Shown here: piece after piece, positions 25,301-40,300 of the stretch
Layout: each line of letters begins with the position of its first letter
How positions within the stretch are numbered: position 1 is the first letter of the stretch
Position numbers and translations under genes: made by a program
Assembly: GCF_036323735.1 (NCBI RefSeq)
Contig: NC_086022.1
Span: forward strand, 64,414,702-64,478,701
From: Rattus norvegicus
Lineage: Eukaryota; Chordata; Mammalia; Rodentia; Muridae
Reading direction: 5' to 3'
DNA length: 64,000 bases
Notes under the pieces: generated by a model
Told to the model about the DNA's origin: nothing
The model's database searches: none
The model's input: the letters and a program-made list of their open reading frames with translations, nothing else

Positions 25301-28300
25301 TTTTTTATCATTTATGTATGAAAATTAACTGCAGACCAAAGCCTTCTGGCATTATGCCAATCATACAGTGCTGGATGAGTCCTTAGAATATGAGTCCTTA
25401 GTTGGTACAGTTACTTAAATTTTCATAAATAATAGGCTCATTTGCTCCCAGAGAAAAAAGAACACCTTTAATTTTTCTAAATCTAGAATGGTAAGATCAG
25501 CTTAGTGCTCAAGTATTTGTTGAAGCATAAATTATTTGATAGACCCAGGTAATAGTGATCAGGAACAGAAAGTCTATTGGAAACAGAACACCCGTTCCAT
25601 GGACCTGGGACTTAAACATATTGTATTGGAATTGATGCTGTAGCATTTGCTAACTGTACACCCTCGTGTAATTTAAAAGCTAACTTAAGTCTCAGTTTTT
25701 CAGTCTCTGAAGTGGAACTACTATCTCAAAGATGAGAGGATTAAATGAGAAAAGTATTATACATAAATTACAGATAAAGATCAGAATATTGAAAGCTCTA
25801 AATGTACTCATATGATCTCACATGTGAAAGAAAGGTGTTAATAAAATTATATAGATAGGAAAACCATTGTAAATATTCAGTTATTTAGTTGTTATAATAA
25901 CCACTTCTATTATAGAGATTGCTGTCATGTAACCCAATTTTCTTCTCACAGTTATAAATGCAATGTGCTTGTTAAAAAAGTGAGGAACCCCAGCTCTTCA
26001 CAGAAGCACACAAAGGGTAGAAGTTCCTAGTGTGGCTGTGATTGTCTTAGACAATCTAGCCTCAGCTTTCACTTTCAGATAAATTTTTTATATGCTTTGA
26101 AAAGTAAGAAGTGCAAAGCCCCTTAAAAGCCTGAAATCCTGCTTTTATATGACCTTTATATGTGGATTACAGGCACATATTTGAGTTATTTGAGTAATGT
26201 TTAAAATTACAAAGAAACCTGTGGTTTCTTTTATCCTGAGGATATAAACACTAAAAACAACTGACTACATGTAATGTGGTATTCTGGATGTATTCTGGCA
26301 TAGAATTAAGGACATTGGTGAAAAAAAACTAGTGAAATTGAAATAAAATTGGGAGCTTAGTTCATGTTAGAAATGTGCCAGGATTGGTTTCTTTGTTTCC
26401 AAGAGCATAGTAGAGTTATGCAATATGTTAACAGAAAGAGAAACTGCAAAAGAGTAGACTACAGCACTGTTTTTCTAGCTGTTGTGTCAATATATTATTT
26501 TTATATGAAATATATATAAGACAGAATGATTAATACATTATCTATGAAGTCCATTTAATGATCTTTGACATTAAGAGTTCTGGTCTGACATATGATGGAT
26601 TACAAGCCAGTATAACTTGGAAGCTAATTTCAATGACTCAGTTCTCAGGTTACCTTGTAGAAAGGTTAAGGAAGGAGCCAATTCAATTATTTTTGAAAGA
26701 AGTCCAAGAAATAAAAATACCTTTAATAAAACTAATCAAAAACAGGCAAGGAAAACAAGAAGGCAGCCACATACGTGTAGGAAGGTGATCAGATGTAAGA
26801 ATACACAGTATCAAGTATACACAGTATCAAGTATACTTAAAGCATGTTCACATAAGAGCAAGTGCTTAGGATGATGCTATACAAAATACTCATAGTACTT
26901 AATTACCTTTGGACAAAAAGAAAATCCAATCATTTTAATTAATGTAAGGGAAGAAATATTAATGTTCTTCTTTACTTTAGAAGTAATATTTCTTTTGGGA
27001 TTAACTCTATAGATGTATGAATCCTAGTGATGCTCTTATAGAAAACTTAAATATCACCAAACTTCTGAATATTGTATTTAAAAATATATGGCATGGTTCA
27101 TAGTTAAGGATTAAACTTGATAGTAATGCTTTATAAGCTGACTTTATGTTAAATGGATTTTATCAAATAAAATCAGTAAGTTAATGCACATCAAATTTCA
27201 CAACCATGGCTTTTAACAAAAGTAATTTTGATTCCTTATAAATATCTATTTGTAATACCATTGTTAGCATTTTAGTAGATAACATTCTAGATATAACAAG
27301 TAACATATGCAATTTTGATTGTGCTATAGAAATGCCATAGAAAGCCGAAAATAGGACAAAAGCAACAAAGTGTTCATAATACTACTGCCTTGCACCACTT
27401 TTAGCCTCTTCTCACAGTCCTCTTCATCAGCTTGAACGGCTTGATTTTTAATTGAAAATAAGTGAGCACTGAATCATACAGATAAATCATGTCCTCTTAA
27501 GGAAAACATAATTTCTTTTCAATATTTAAAAGAATTTCACTAGAAAATTCAGTTTAAATTTTAGTACCATTTTTCTCAGAATGGCATCACAGGGCTTAAC
27601 TGGTCATTGTTTCCAGTACCAAGTTCTGAGATACTCAATTTTCAACCAATATTTAGGTGCTTGTGTGTGTAGCACTGTTGTAGATGATTTCTGAACATTT
27701 CCCATCTTTAACAAGCTTAGATATCAAACTTCTGAAAACTCCCTAGACAAGCGACACAGAGATGGTATAGGGAAGCTACTGCTGAGTTCCAGAGCCATCG
27801 CAGTTTCACACTGTGCTGGCCGGGTGGGCGGGGTGAGACACAAAGCTTGCTCTGAAGGCTGAGAACACTAAACAACAAGGGAGGGAGACCCTCGTCAAAC
27901 AGAATATATGTTAAGGTTATGGGCAAAGGAAGGGTGATTTGTGTTTCAAGTACAACAGAAAACCACAGTACAGGGGAGAGGGTCTGCTAGGAGTCTGGGG
28001 AGTGGGAGAAATGTGTCCTTATGGAAACTAGACCATAAATAGTAAAAGCTATAGTATATTTATTTATTGGATATTATATTTGTAAATCTATAGTCATACC
28101 TATAGGAGAAAATTCAGAGGTAAAATTTGGTGATTTATTCCTTTTCTTCTTCATAGGTTAATGGAAAAACGAGAGGTTATTTTATATTGTGATCTTCATG
28201 GCCATAGTAGGAAACAGAACATCTTCATGTATGGTTGTGATGGTAGCAGCAGATCTAAAACGAAAGGATTGTACTTACAGCAACGAATCTTTCCACTCAT

Positions 28301-31300
28301 GCTGAGCAAAAATTGCCCGAATATAGTAAGTACCTTTAAGAGTCACATAGGAAAGTCAAGTAGGCCATCCTAGTTGCTCACATGCTTTTTTTTTTTTTTT
28401 TAAATTTAGTTCTTGATTTTTACAGTCGACCATGAAAAAAAACTATTGGGAGTTGTTTAATGTTCAAATAACTTGAAAACATTTAAACTAACAAACACAC
28501 ACACACACACACAAAGCTTCGTCATTCCAAGACCAGCACTGTTTACCATCGGAGGTTTCCTCTATTCGTCATTTGTGTTATCAATTTTAAAACCTATTAT
28601 TTTTAAAAGATCTTTTTAATGTATAAGTTAAAAAGACTAAAGTTTATGATCTTACAAAATGTACAATAATTTATCAAAACTTTTCAAAGAAAAATTTAAT
28701 GACCAATATTCAAAACTACATAGAAAGTAGAATTAGAAGAGAATACTGTATATTTATTTTTGCAAACACTGAAACTGTTGGAGCTGCTCAATTACCAAAT
28801 TATTAAAAATAATTTTACTTTTTTTAGAAAAAAATTAATGTAGCAAACAAAAGCCCTGGAGACTTAACCAAGCATTTTAATTATAAGGACTTATTGGGAA
28901 ATGCTTAAAGGTTTATGAGGATTATCGGGGCCAAAACATACCAAAAAGAAAGGATGTCCTGACAGGAATAGCTATTTATAGAAGGAACAGGTTTGTTGCT
29001 CCAAGAATACTTACCCATTAGGGAAGATCAGAGAAAGCAAACCCATAGGTATAATGCATTACTCCTATAAAATGATCCTATTTCATTAAGATATTGTTTA
29101 TTGACAAGTTAATTAAAGTTTTCAATCTCTAATTAGTTGTGCCTTACATGAAATGGACCAGTTTCTTGGACACCATAACCAACCAGTCTACATTTAATAA
29201 GATGTTCCGTCTACTACAGTGCTTGCTTAAAATATAGATACTTCCAATTCTATGTTCTATCTGAAACATCTCTCATTACAACATTTTTGCAAATCTGCAG
29301 GCAAAGTTAGAGAAATGCTTTTCTCAGGAAGTAAGCACAGGTAGATAGAAACAGGTGAGGTATGTAAGAACTGACCAACACCAACTGGATTTGATTGACA
29401 GTTACAGAACAGCTCTGCTGAAGAGCAGGATACATGATAGATGTTGCGGTAAGTATTTAAAGGGTTGCTCTTTGCTCCCAGCAGGTGTATGTGTGGCTCT
29501 ACACCCATCCAAGAGCTCTGGAATCATGAATAAAGGACATACACATGCAACCTTTATGTTGCATCTGGCCTTAACTAGCTCAATTGCTGGGCACTTCCAA
29601 ACCTCCCCGAGGCTGGCACACACGCCCCTCTGGGACTCCTGAGTTAACGCTTTCTAAATCGATATTTTATCTCTGTTGCTTTGTTTCCTTCTGGGCAGTC
29701 TCCCATGGGACCGCTTTCCCTTTGCACCTACATTTCAGCTGTTCACCCTCTGCTCCTTCACAGTATGGTCTGTCCTACACTGGCAGACCCCCTGTTTTCC
29801 CTCTCCTGTTTTCTTGCTGGGGGATCCTAAAAGTCCTGCTTCTGTCCTCCTGCCCAGCCATTGGCCGTTGGTTCTTTTTTGACCAGTCAAAAAACCAACT
29901 GTTGGCAGGGACCTGCAGTGGATGTGCGAATTCCCAAAGGACAAATCAAATCCCCAACATATATATGTAAATGACCATAGAATGGTTATCAATACAGACT
30001 AGATACTGCCTTAAAATAAATCTTAACAAATTAAAAAGAATTCAAATCATGAAGTATATTCTCTGACCACATGGGAAATAGACTGGAAATCAATGAAACA
30101 AGAAAATGTCCAAACTCTTGGAAATTAAGCCACATTCTAAAGAGGCCAAAGAGAACATTTCAAGGAAGATTAGAAATATGTTACATATAAAATCTTCTGA
30201 AATTCATCGAATGTAGTGCTCAGAATAAAATTTGTGATAATAAAGACTTAGAATAAAACATTCTAAGTCAATATCCAGGTTTCTACATAAGAAACCAGAA
30301 AACAAACTAAATGGAAAACAAGCAAAATGAAGCAGACAAAAAGTAATAGCAGAATAATAGTAAATTTCCTCCTGGGACCCATGTTCTTTTTAGCACCAGG
30401 TCCTCTCTGGCACATGTTACCACGGCAACATTGGAAACAGAAATACTGGATAAATCAATAAAACAAAGTATACTAGAGAAGTCAATTAAGACTGATAACA
30501 CTTTACCAAAACTGACCAGAAAGAGAAAGATTACAAAAATTACTAATTCAAGATTAATTCATGAAGATTCAGCAGACAAGCACAATAAAAGGATATCATA
30601 GTGGGATCTACTCAAGAACCCTTGGATTTTTGTAACTTAACAAAACTTTTTCATGAGTTGTTATAAAAACATTAAAAGATTGTTACATATATTTTAAGTA
30701 ATAAACTTGAGAGACGTATGCCATATTCTCAGCAGTTACATTGGTTTGCTAAAGAGAGACAGAGAATGTCATGCATATTTACAATTACTGGGCTATCTAG
30801 AAGGACGCCTCAGCAGGAAAAGACACCTGTTGCCAAGCTTAATGACCTGAGTTTGACAACTGAGATCCACAAGTGGTTTTGTTGCATCCACTATCACGTG
30901 GTAATATGTGCCAGAGAGGACCTATTGCTGACAAGGACATGGGCCCTAGGAGGAAGCTTGCTATTATTCTGCTGAGTGGTCATAGCAGTACAACTACTCC
31001 TGATAACATATTGCTACACTCATAGATCCTTATACTGTTCAATCCTTATCAGAGAAGCTTCTTCCATTAGATGCTAAATAGCACAGAAACCCACAACTGG
31101 ACAATATGCAGAGATTGAGAGACTTTGTAATACTCATTCTTTAATGGCATGTCTGTATCATACTCTCAGTGCTAAAAAAATCTATGTAGAAGAAGGACAG
31201 AAAGAGTTAAAAGGTAGTAGGTGACTTCCAGGAACCAGCATTGTCCAGATACAACAGGGAAGATGTACATATTAACTCACAGAGACTGAGACAACACAAA

Positions 31301-34300
31301 GACAAAATCCCAACATGGAGTAGGAGAGTAGGCATGAAGCCCCACACCTAACTAAGGACCTATTGGTAATCAGCAGCTGCTGAAAGAGTGACATCGGTTT
31401 TCTTCAATAGATCAATGCCTAGTGCATGGACCACACTCCAGGGCAGACCCCACACCCAGGAGTAGTAGAATTCCATGTGTTGTGTTGTGTTGTGTTGTGT
31501 TGTGTTGTGTTGTGTCGTGGTGGTTGTTGCTATTGTGCTTTTGTTGTTGATGATGATGATGACGATGACAATGACAATGATGATGTTATGAAGAGAGAGA
31601 GAGTAAGAGAATATGGACTTCGGTGGGTATAGAGGAGGGAAAGGATATAGGAGGAATTGGGGGAGGGAAATAAAAATTATCAAAATATATTGTATGAAAT
31701 TATCAAAGAATGAATAAAATTTTATTTGAAATACATTAAAAATATATAAGAAGAGGACATGAGGTTGAGAGGGAGAAGAGATGAGAAGGGTCTTGGAGGA
31801 ATTAGAAGAGAAGAGTAAAGAAAAATTCAAAGAATTAAAATAAATATTTTATTAAATATTTTCTAGTGTAATAAAAAGCATATGCAGAAATTCTATACTT
31901 ATCATCATACTGAGCTTTTTAAAAGACTTTTTAAAAGATGTTTTCTTCATGAGATGAAACAAGGATACCTTTTCTTACCCCTTTCTTTATTGAGGCAGGA
32001 CTAGGAACTGATCTTAGGGACTCATGCATGTGTGGCAAGTGCAGTCTCATACATGGGCAGAGAGCAAGTCCCCTGAGCTACAGTCTCAGCCCTCTCCTTG
32101 CTCTTTCCACACATCCTTCCTGTAAGTTGGAAAGGAAAGGTAAGGAGGCAGACTCACTGCAGAGAAGTAACGAAGGCATGTTTGCCCAGAGGAAATTCAG
32201 GCTACATAAACTTTTAGAGTAAGTAAGGGATTTTAGTATGTTGTAGGGTAAAAGGTCAGCCCAAATTTTTAAATAGTCTAAATAAATAACTGTAAACTAA
32301 AATTTAAGACAATATTATTTTGTCATAATTCATATAATAATTTTAAGTCTAATAAAATGTATAAATTTTTATGCTAAAACCTTAAGAATGCTGACAAAGA
32401 CCCATATTAATGGAGAGAAATACAGTACTTATGGAGTGGGGCAATAATTCTCAGTATGTAGAATTAACAATTCCAAGAACAAAACATAATTCCCTACAGA
32501 TATAAATAAATCTGTGTCTGTTCTAAGTAATGCAAAGAAATTGGGCCTATCAAATCAATTTTGGAAAAAGGTTAAAGAAACCTCTCCATCTGTTTTTCAG
32601 GTACCATAATACAGTCAGGATTGAGATGGTGGGGCTGGGAAGAACTTAGTTAGATGCTGACAGCAAGGCCAGTCACAGAGCCATGTCCATGCGGCTTCTG
32701 TCCAGGCACTTGTGAAAGCTGGCAGGGACCTGTCAGTAAAGAATACTGGAACAATTGGATGCCGTATAAAGCATCCTCCACGGAAGCCTCACATCCTAAG
32801 TGATATGTAACTTTTATCACATAAAGATGGCCAAAAAGTTCCTGAACATTATGATAGTTCCTATTTATTGCAAACTTGACAGGATCTAAAGTGACTGAGA
32901 GACAAGCCTCTGGGTATGTCTATGAAAATGTAACTAGAATAGTTTAATTGGAGTAAGAGGACCCAGACAAAATACAGGCAGTACCCATGGGCTGGGGACC
33001 TGTACTAAATAAAAAGCAAGAGAGTTGAGCACAGGCATTGCTTTTCTCTGCTTCCCGACTGTGGAGGCAACAAACAGCTGCACAAATTTCTGCTGCCATG
33101 CCTTCCCACCTCCATGGACAGACACTCATCTGGGAGCCAAAATAAACCCTTTCTTCTTAAAGTTGATCTGTCAGGTTTTGATATAGCAAAATACACATAT
33201 ACACATAATACCAAATGCATGATCCGTTGAATCATAATGAGTTGATAAATTAGACTTCTTCAAAATAGTTAATTTTGTCCTATAAAGTGTCTTGGTAAGT
33301 GTAAAGATACTGTAGGTGGAAAATATGTACACTCTCATATCTGACACAGATCTCAGAGTAATGGCAGTGATGTTAGACATACACTTGTTTTAGGGTCTCT
33401 GTGGCTATAAAGCAGCAACATAACCACAGCAACGTTTAGTGGAGACTGGCTTTAGTCCATTACTGTCATGGGGGAAGCATGGCAGTGTGCAAGCACACAT
33501 TCTGTTGGAGAAGGAGCTGAGGGTGCTCTATCTAGATGAGCAGGCAGCAAGAAGAGAGAGTGACACTTGGTATGGTGTGAGCTTCTGAAATCTCAAAGCC
33601 CATCCCCTGTGACACACTTCCTCTAACAAGGCCACACCTCCAACAACACTACTCCCTAGAAATCTATGATTCCTGTTTTCATTGAAACTACCACAGTACT
33701 TCATAAAAATAATATATTCTGCTAGACAAGCATATGAAAAAGGCATTGAACTTCATTAGCCATCAGGAAGCTACAAATAAAAGCCACGAAGAGGAGGTAC
33801 AACTACTTTAAAAAATTGTCACCTATGCCCAATGCTAAGAATTTGGAGCAGCAGACACTCACACACATTGTTCATAGGAACACTAATTGATACAGCATTT
33901 TAGACAATAGTTTGATTACAGAATTAAACGTGCAGTTATAATGTGATCAAGTAGTCTCATGCCTAAGAATGAACCATAAAGGAAAAAATTGAAAACTTAC
34001 ATCCATAGATAAACCTATACATATAATTATTTTCAGAAACTCCTTTAATTTCTAAAAATAAAAAAATCCAAAATGAGCTTTATATAGTACAGGCACAGAA
34101 TGGAATTCCCTCAGCAATAAAAGAGAATGAATATTTCTACATGCAACAACTTGGGTAAATCTCCAAGGCATTATACTAAAATGCCAGCCTTAAAAGGTTG
34201 CAAACACAATCCTATAGAAGGTAGTCATGGAAACACAAAAACATAGTGACAAAGAAGTGTGATAGCAGAAGAGGGTGGCAGCAAGGGATAGCATGCGTAG

Positions 34301-37300
34301 AGTTAAAGAGACTGGGCAGGGAGCAGGGAGAGAGCTTCTCTGTGTCCAATTGTGGTGGTGACACTAGTGATTAAGGGAAGCACTACATTCATTATAATTC
34401 ATGGAATGGACACAAATAAACCTTGCGTTAAAAAGTAAACCCCTCAATCTCTTGGTAGACTCTTGTCTTAGTAAAAGAAACCAAAACAACACTGATCTCT
34501 TTATAAACAGTATTTCAAGACTCTCCACAAGGTCTTTCATGAGGAAGCCAAGACTCCTCATTCTATTTCTGGAATCTACCTATGAGTCTTCATGCTGAGG
34601 CAGGCAGAATCTCTAGAGCATACTAAACATGCAAGATTCTGTGTGCAGTGGCACACATCTGTAGTATCACAGGGATGACTGCCGTGAGTATGAGGCTGAA
34701 GTGGGCTATATAACAAGACACTGTCTCAGAAAAGCAAAAGGAAGAAGGTGAGCAGCAAAACAAGGAGTGTTCCTGAAAGTGTCCTGAACTAACCGTGACA
34801 AAGCTTAATGCGCTTATCTGGGACATGTCCTGTGGGAAGAGGTGTATTTATTATTGGGGTCACAATTTCTGTGTCTTGAACTATATAAATGCATAATCCT
34901 TAAAATGAGTATTTCCCAGCATGGGAGTAGAGTCTGCACCACACAGGGAATTAGAGGCCACCCTAGGCTACAGGAAATCCTATCTCAAACAATAAAATAA
35001 AAATGGTTCTTTTTATTGATCAGGAAATAAAACATAGCAACTTCAGCTTTGAAAATTACAATTTTTGCAGAGATGCCATTTCATTTTTGTTCTTTTTTGT
35101 CCACTTCAATTACTTGAAATAGAATTATATCACTTTCTCCCCTCTTTTCCATCCAGCCTCTTCCAGCTACTCTCCCTTGAACCCAGTCCATGCCCCCCTA
35201 TATTAGTTCTTATGTATCTGTATATAACAAGGAAGCCAAAGGAAAGGAAGCTGACCCTTGTTCCTTGTACGATAAAGAAGGAAAGGGGGCTGCCTACTTG
35301 ATCCTTCTTATACTCTGCCCAAAAAGTACACATGCCATTTTTAATCACTGCTTCTCAGTTTTCCTTCTCAGCTTGCAAGTTTAACGTTCAGAAGAGCAAA
35401 GAGGGGACAGGAAGGGTTGTGATGTGGAAGATGGGCATCAGGAACAGCTTCACGCTGGAGGCCACCTTCTGCGGATCTACTCTGGGTAAATGTCCTTAAT
35501 GACCTCTTTCAGAACAGCACATCAAAGCTAGGCTTTGCTGTAAGACTAATGATATGGACAGTTCAATAGTGAGCATGTTCTTGCACGTACATTTGATCAG
35601 TCCTGTGAGCAGATAAGCTCCTCTTGTGTGTTATCTCATGTTACCATTTCCCCTTGTTTATAAAAGAATGTTCTGGGATGCACAACAAATAGTTGTTGCT
35701 GTTGTTGTTAAGATAATTCTTACAGATTTTTAAAGATAGGAATTCCTGATGATGTCAAGAAAAAGCAATACGATTTAAACATTTTTATTTGATTTGTTGA
35801 TTGCAAAGCAGAAATAGACTGGGTATTTTGCCTTGTTTATTTCCTTGGTTGGTTGGTTGATTTACCTCATTGACTGTCAATTTATATTGAACCTTTATAG
35901 GAAGCCTTTAGTTCATGCAACTAAAAATGAAGCCATGCTTTGTGCTTTCTCATAAGAAATATCTTCATCATACTTAACTTGTACTAGTGAAGTCAGAATA
36001 TTCTGTTTTATAATGATTTTAACCCTCTCAGAAGATGTTTCAAATCCAGGTTGTATGATGGTACCCACCTATAATTTCAGCATTCAAGAGACAAAGGCAG
36101 GCAGATCTGGAGTTCAAGACCAGCTTAGGCTACATAAAGGAACTGTTTCCATTTTGAAAAAGGAAAATACTGGAAACTCACATATGTAATTTCTACCTAA
36201 GCTTTTATTTGTTCTTTGTTTTTGTTTTGAGACATAGTCTCTCTACATTGCCCTGGCTGTCCTGGAACTCACTATGTAGACTAGACTGACCTCAAATTCA
36301 AAAATGGCTTCTGAATCTCCTTCTGTCTTCTGAGTCGCTGGCACTAAAGGCATATATCATTATTCCTATTGATTCCCTAGCTTTTCGTGTGACCTAAAAC
36401 TGAGGTAACATCATTCGTGATAACAAAAAATATTGTCATGGGATTTTTCTGAGTAGTTATCATCACTGCTAGTAATTGGTAACCATAACTAAAACTGTCT
36501 TACTTGCTTTTCTTCTGCCTTGCAACACACACAGTGAATAAGCTTTGCCCCAGAAAGAAATGAGCAAAAGCATTAAGCTTAAATGACCTACTCCAGAGTA
36601 GGAAATCAAAAGAACAGAATGTGGAATCATACCCATGTTTTATTTATAGTGTCTCACAATTCAGACTTATCGTAAGAAGAAAAATTAGTAACTCATTCTC
36701 CAAGATGGGTCAATTTTTGATGTTTTAGGCAATAAGCGAGGCACACATTTCAGCACGAAAGACTTAGAGTTGATGGGATATCATTTTTGTGATTCTCTAT
36801 TGGACTACTGTGATCCTGACCGGAGCAAAGTAAGTCAACTCAATTTGGATAAGTATCAAATTCAGGCTGTCACATGAAAAGTCTGTCTGCTGTCCTACAG
36901 CACATTTTCCCTTTTAATAGCCTAGTGGTTTAATGGGTTTGGGTATATGTAGTAATCACCCCATTCTATTATTATTAATACATCTAAACATTCAATTCAT
37001 TTAATTAGAAAGTAATGTTCTTCTTATAATGAATTCATTTATAATTTTTCTTAGTATTATCAGTGCCTAAAGGAATTAGAAGAAATGGAAAAACATATGA
37101 ACTTCGAAAGAGTCTTTGATGATTCAGACACTTCTCTAGTAGAAATTTCTTTGGATGTAGAGTCTAGGTAAGTCAAGGTCATTGAAGTAATCTGTTACAT
37201 TGTTTTACTGAACTTTTATTATACACTTGAGTGTTACTGTCAGTTCCACACAGAAAATTCTGACTCATATTAGGGGAAGTTTTCACAAGTGCATTATTTT

Positions 37301-40300
37301 GGTCAAATACATCAAGGCTTCATTTGATTATTCAATATAAGCACTGTCATATGTCATGTGTTTACTATGGCAAAAGACCCACTAAATTGTCTTGCATTGT
37401 CTCTATTTGTCATTTAGAGCATTTTATATCTACACAAAACTGATTAGACATTAATATATCCCTATTCCCTATACATCCAGAGCCTCTCCTCTTTGTTATC
37501 AACAGCCCAGGATGATACATATTTCACTGAATTTGATTAACACACAGTTGTTACCCAGTGTTCATAGTTCACATTAGCAGATACTCCAGTCAGAAAATAG
37601 TTCCAGGTGCTGGGGATTTGGACAAAGCAACATGTGTGTACTGTGTGTACTGACATGTGCCCTGCCATTATGATGAAGCAGGGTGTCTTCACTGTACTGA
37701 CTCACGCCTCTGTTTATTCTTTCCCCCTTGACCACTGGCAACCACAGCTCTCTATCATTGTCTGCTTAGCTTTATCTTTTCCAGAGTGTCATCTGGCATG
37801 AATCGTATAGCATATAAGCTTTCAAACTGCCTTCTGTCACTTACTACATGCTTAGAAATTTCCTGTGTTCTTTCATGGTATAATGGCATATTTACTTTTT
37901 AGCTCTAAATAGTAAGCATTGTTTGAATATACCAGAATTATCCTCTCAACTGAAGAATATCTTAGTTGCTGTTAAGTGACAGCACCATTCTGCAGGTTCT
38001 TCTGTGATATATTTCATCTCTTTTGAGTAAAATCAATGTGATTACCAATGTAAAAGTAGAGTTTTTTGTATTGTATTATTTTACTATGCATGCCCTTTAT
38101 AGCAAGCCCAGTATCGCGTTAAAGGTTTCACATGTAAAATACCAAGAGTCATATTGCCTGGGACCATATGGTGAAGCACTCAAGTCACACAGAAGGGGCT
38201 TCTTCACTCAGAGCTGCTTAGGGTTTTGCTTGGTTTGAGTTTATTTGTTCCCTCTAACATGTAGTATACTGCTGTTTACAGTTAAATTTCAGATGTTAAG
38301 AACTCTTAAAAGAGACTTGCCCTCAATGAACTGTTAAATTGACAATGTATCTTGTTGATGACTGTTCTACAGTATAATATTGTATTATAGAACTCTAGAA
38401 CTTACTCCTCCTTTTTTCTTTAATCTTTATTAACTTGGGTATTTCTTATTTACATTTCGATTGTTATTCCCTTTCCCGATTTCTGGGCCAACATCCCTTT
38501 CCCCTCCCCTTCCCTATGAGTGTTCCCCTCACCATCGTCCCCTCATGTCTATTATCTAGTAACTTGCATTTCTTTTGCTTCTGCTCTTAATAACCAACAT
38601 CCTCTGATGCTATGAATTATACTTAATATAGATTGTGTACTGTTTGGGAAAATGTTGTATAAAACATGTTAGTGCTATTATCTTGTCAGGTCTATATTTG
38701 GGTTTTTGGATTGATTCCCAGTAATGGTATATCATTCATATTAGCCAGATTTGTTATCAAGTTACCTACTAGCATTATATTTTAGTTTTCTAAAGAATCT
38801 CCATACTATTTTTAATAGCAGCTACTACATCATTTTGAGTTTTGTATTTGCATTACAAATGTCCAATTTCATTCTTGTAAATGCAGATATACAGTTTCCT
38901 AGAACCATTTGTCCTTTCCTTATTGTGTACCACTATTGTGAGATTAATACTGATTGTTACATTGATTGGCTTGAGAGACATCTAAAAGATTAGTAAAGCA
39001 CACCTCTGGGTATAACTGATAGGACATTTGAAGAGGATTAGATCGTGAGGGCTGTAACAGTTCATTCTATTGACAGATTCAAAACTTGGGGCTACTGGGA
39101 GATGAGGGAATTATAAAGGTAGGGTCCAGTTAAGTTGCTGGGACTATGACTTTGAAGGGTTTGTCTTTATCTTTGCCCTAGACCTTGCTCATTATTCTTC
39201 TTCTAGACAGAGAAGGACAAGAGATTATTAGGACAGAAATATTAAAACATAATTTAATTAGGTAGGCTGAGGATGACTTATTGTAGACCTTGAGTGGCTC
39301 GTTTGTCTGAGAAATTGCTACATATATTTAGAATGCCACAATTAGGCAGAAAGTTAACTATTGTCTAATACTGACTTGATGTTTCAAATAAAAATAGCAA
39401 CGATATTAATACTAATTAATACAGCCTTGTCTTGAAAAGAACCTTAATTTTATGACATTGTCAAGAGGGAAGTTTATACTGAGAATTTTAATTGCTTTAT
39501 GAGAATACCATTTTCTGTTTAATATACATTCTTCCAAAAGTAAATAATAGTACATTAAAAATAGTACTATTTTTATATATTTTTCTATTGTTAAGTTATG
39601 TAGTAACCATTAGATCTCACATAATCTAATAGAATCTTTCTCGTGGCTTCAGAACCATGTGTGAATGGTGATACAATTTTTGTCCAGTCTGTCAGTCACA
39701 AGTGCTAAATGCTCTCCATTGAATCTTCTGTTAGATCTTATTGTTAGAGTTCTTTTTCTTCCTGTATTTTCACCTATAGATACTAGTGTACTCTTGCTTT
39801 CTTAAGCACAGACTACAACTATGCCTTCTACATTCTAAGTTCCCCAAATATTTGGAAGCTTTCTTCTGAACCATTTTGAATTCTCAAGTAAAAGCATGTG
39901 GTAGTTTTCATGTTCCTCTTTTTAAAAGACAGCAAGTGTGCATATGTAGGACAGAGACTAGTACTGCATTCAGGAGTGAGGTCCCTTCATGCTGTGTCAT
40001 GTATTATGCAGTTTCCAAAAGGAAAGCTACCAACCAGATAATCCCACACTCCACAGACTCTTCTGGATACGCACACTAGGTACTATCTCAGTTTCTCACA
40101 GAGAGCCACGGTGTTTAAAAAGCAGTTCTAGTTGGGCATGGTGGTACATGCCTACAGTTCATGACTTGGGAGCCAAAGCAGGAGGATTATAAATTTCAAG
40201 CCAGTCTGGACTACATACTGATACTCTGTCTCAAAACAACAAGAGCCATTTTATACTCTATTAGCACATTAGCATACTCTATTTGTATAGTGTTTTATGG

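Noticed and set aside
29584..29970. 128-codon + strand frame
   Set aside because: Lies within a probable antisense LTR-type repeat; low-complexity Ser/Pro/Phe content.
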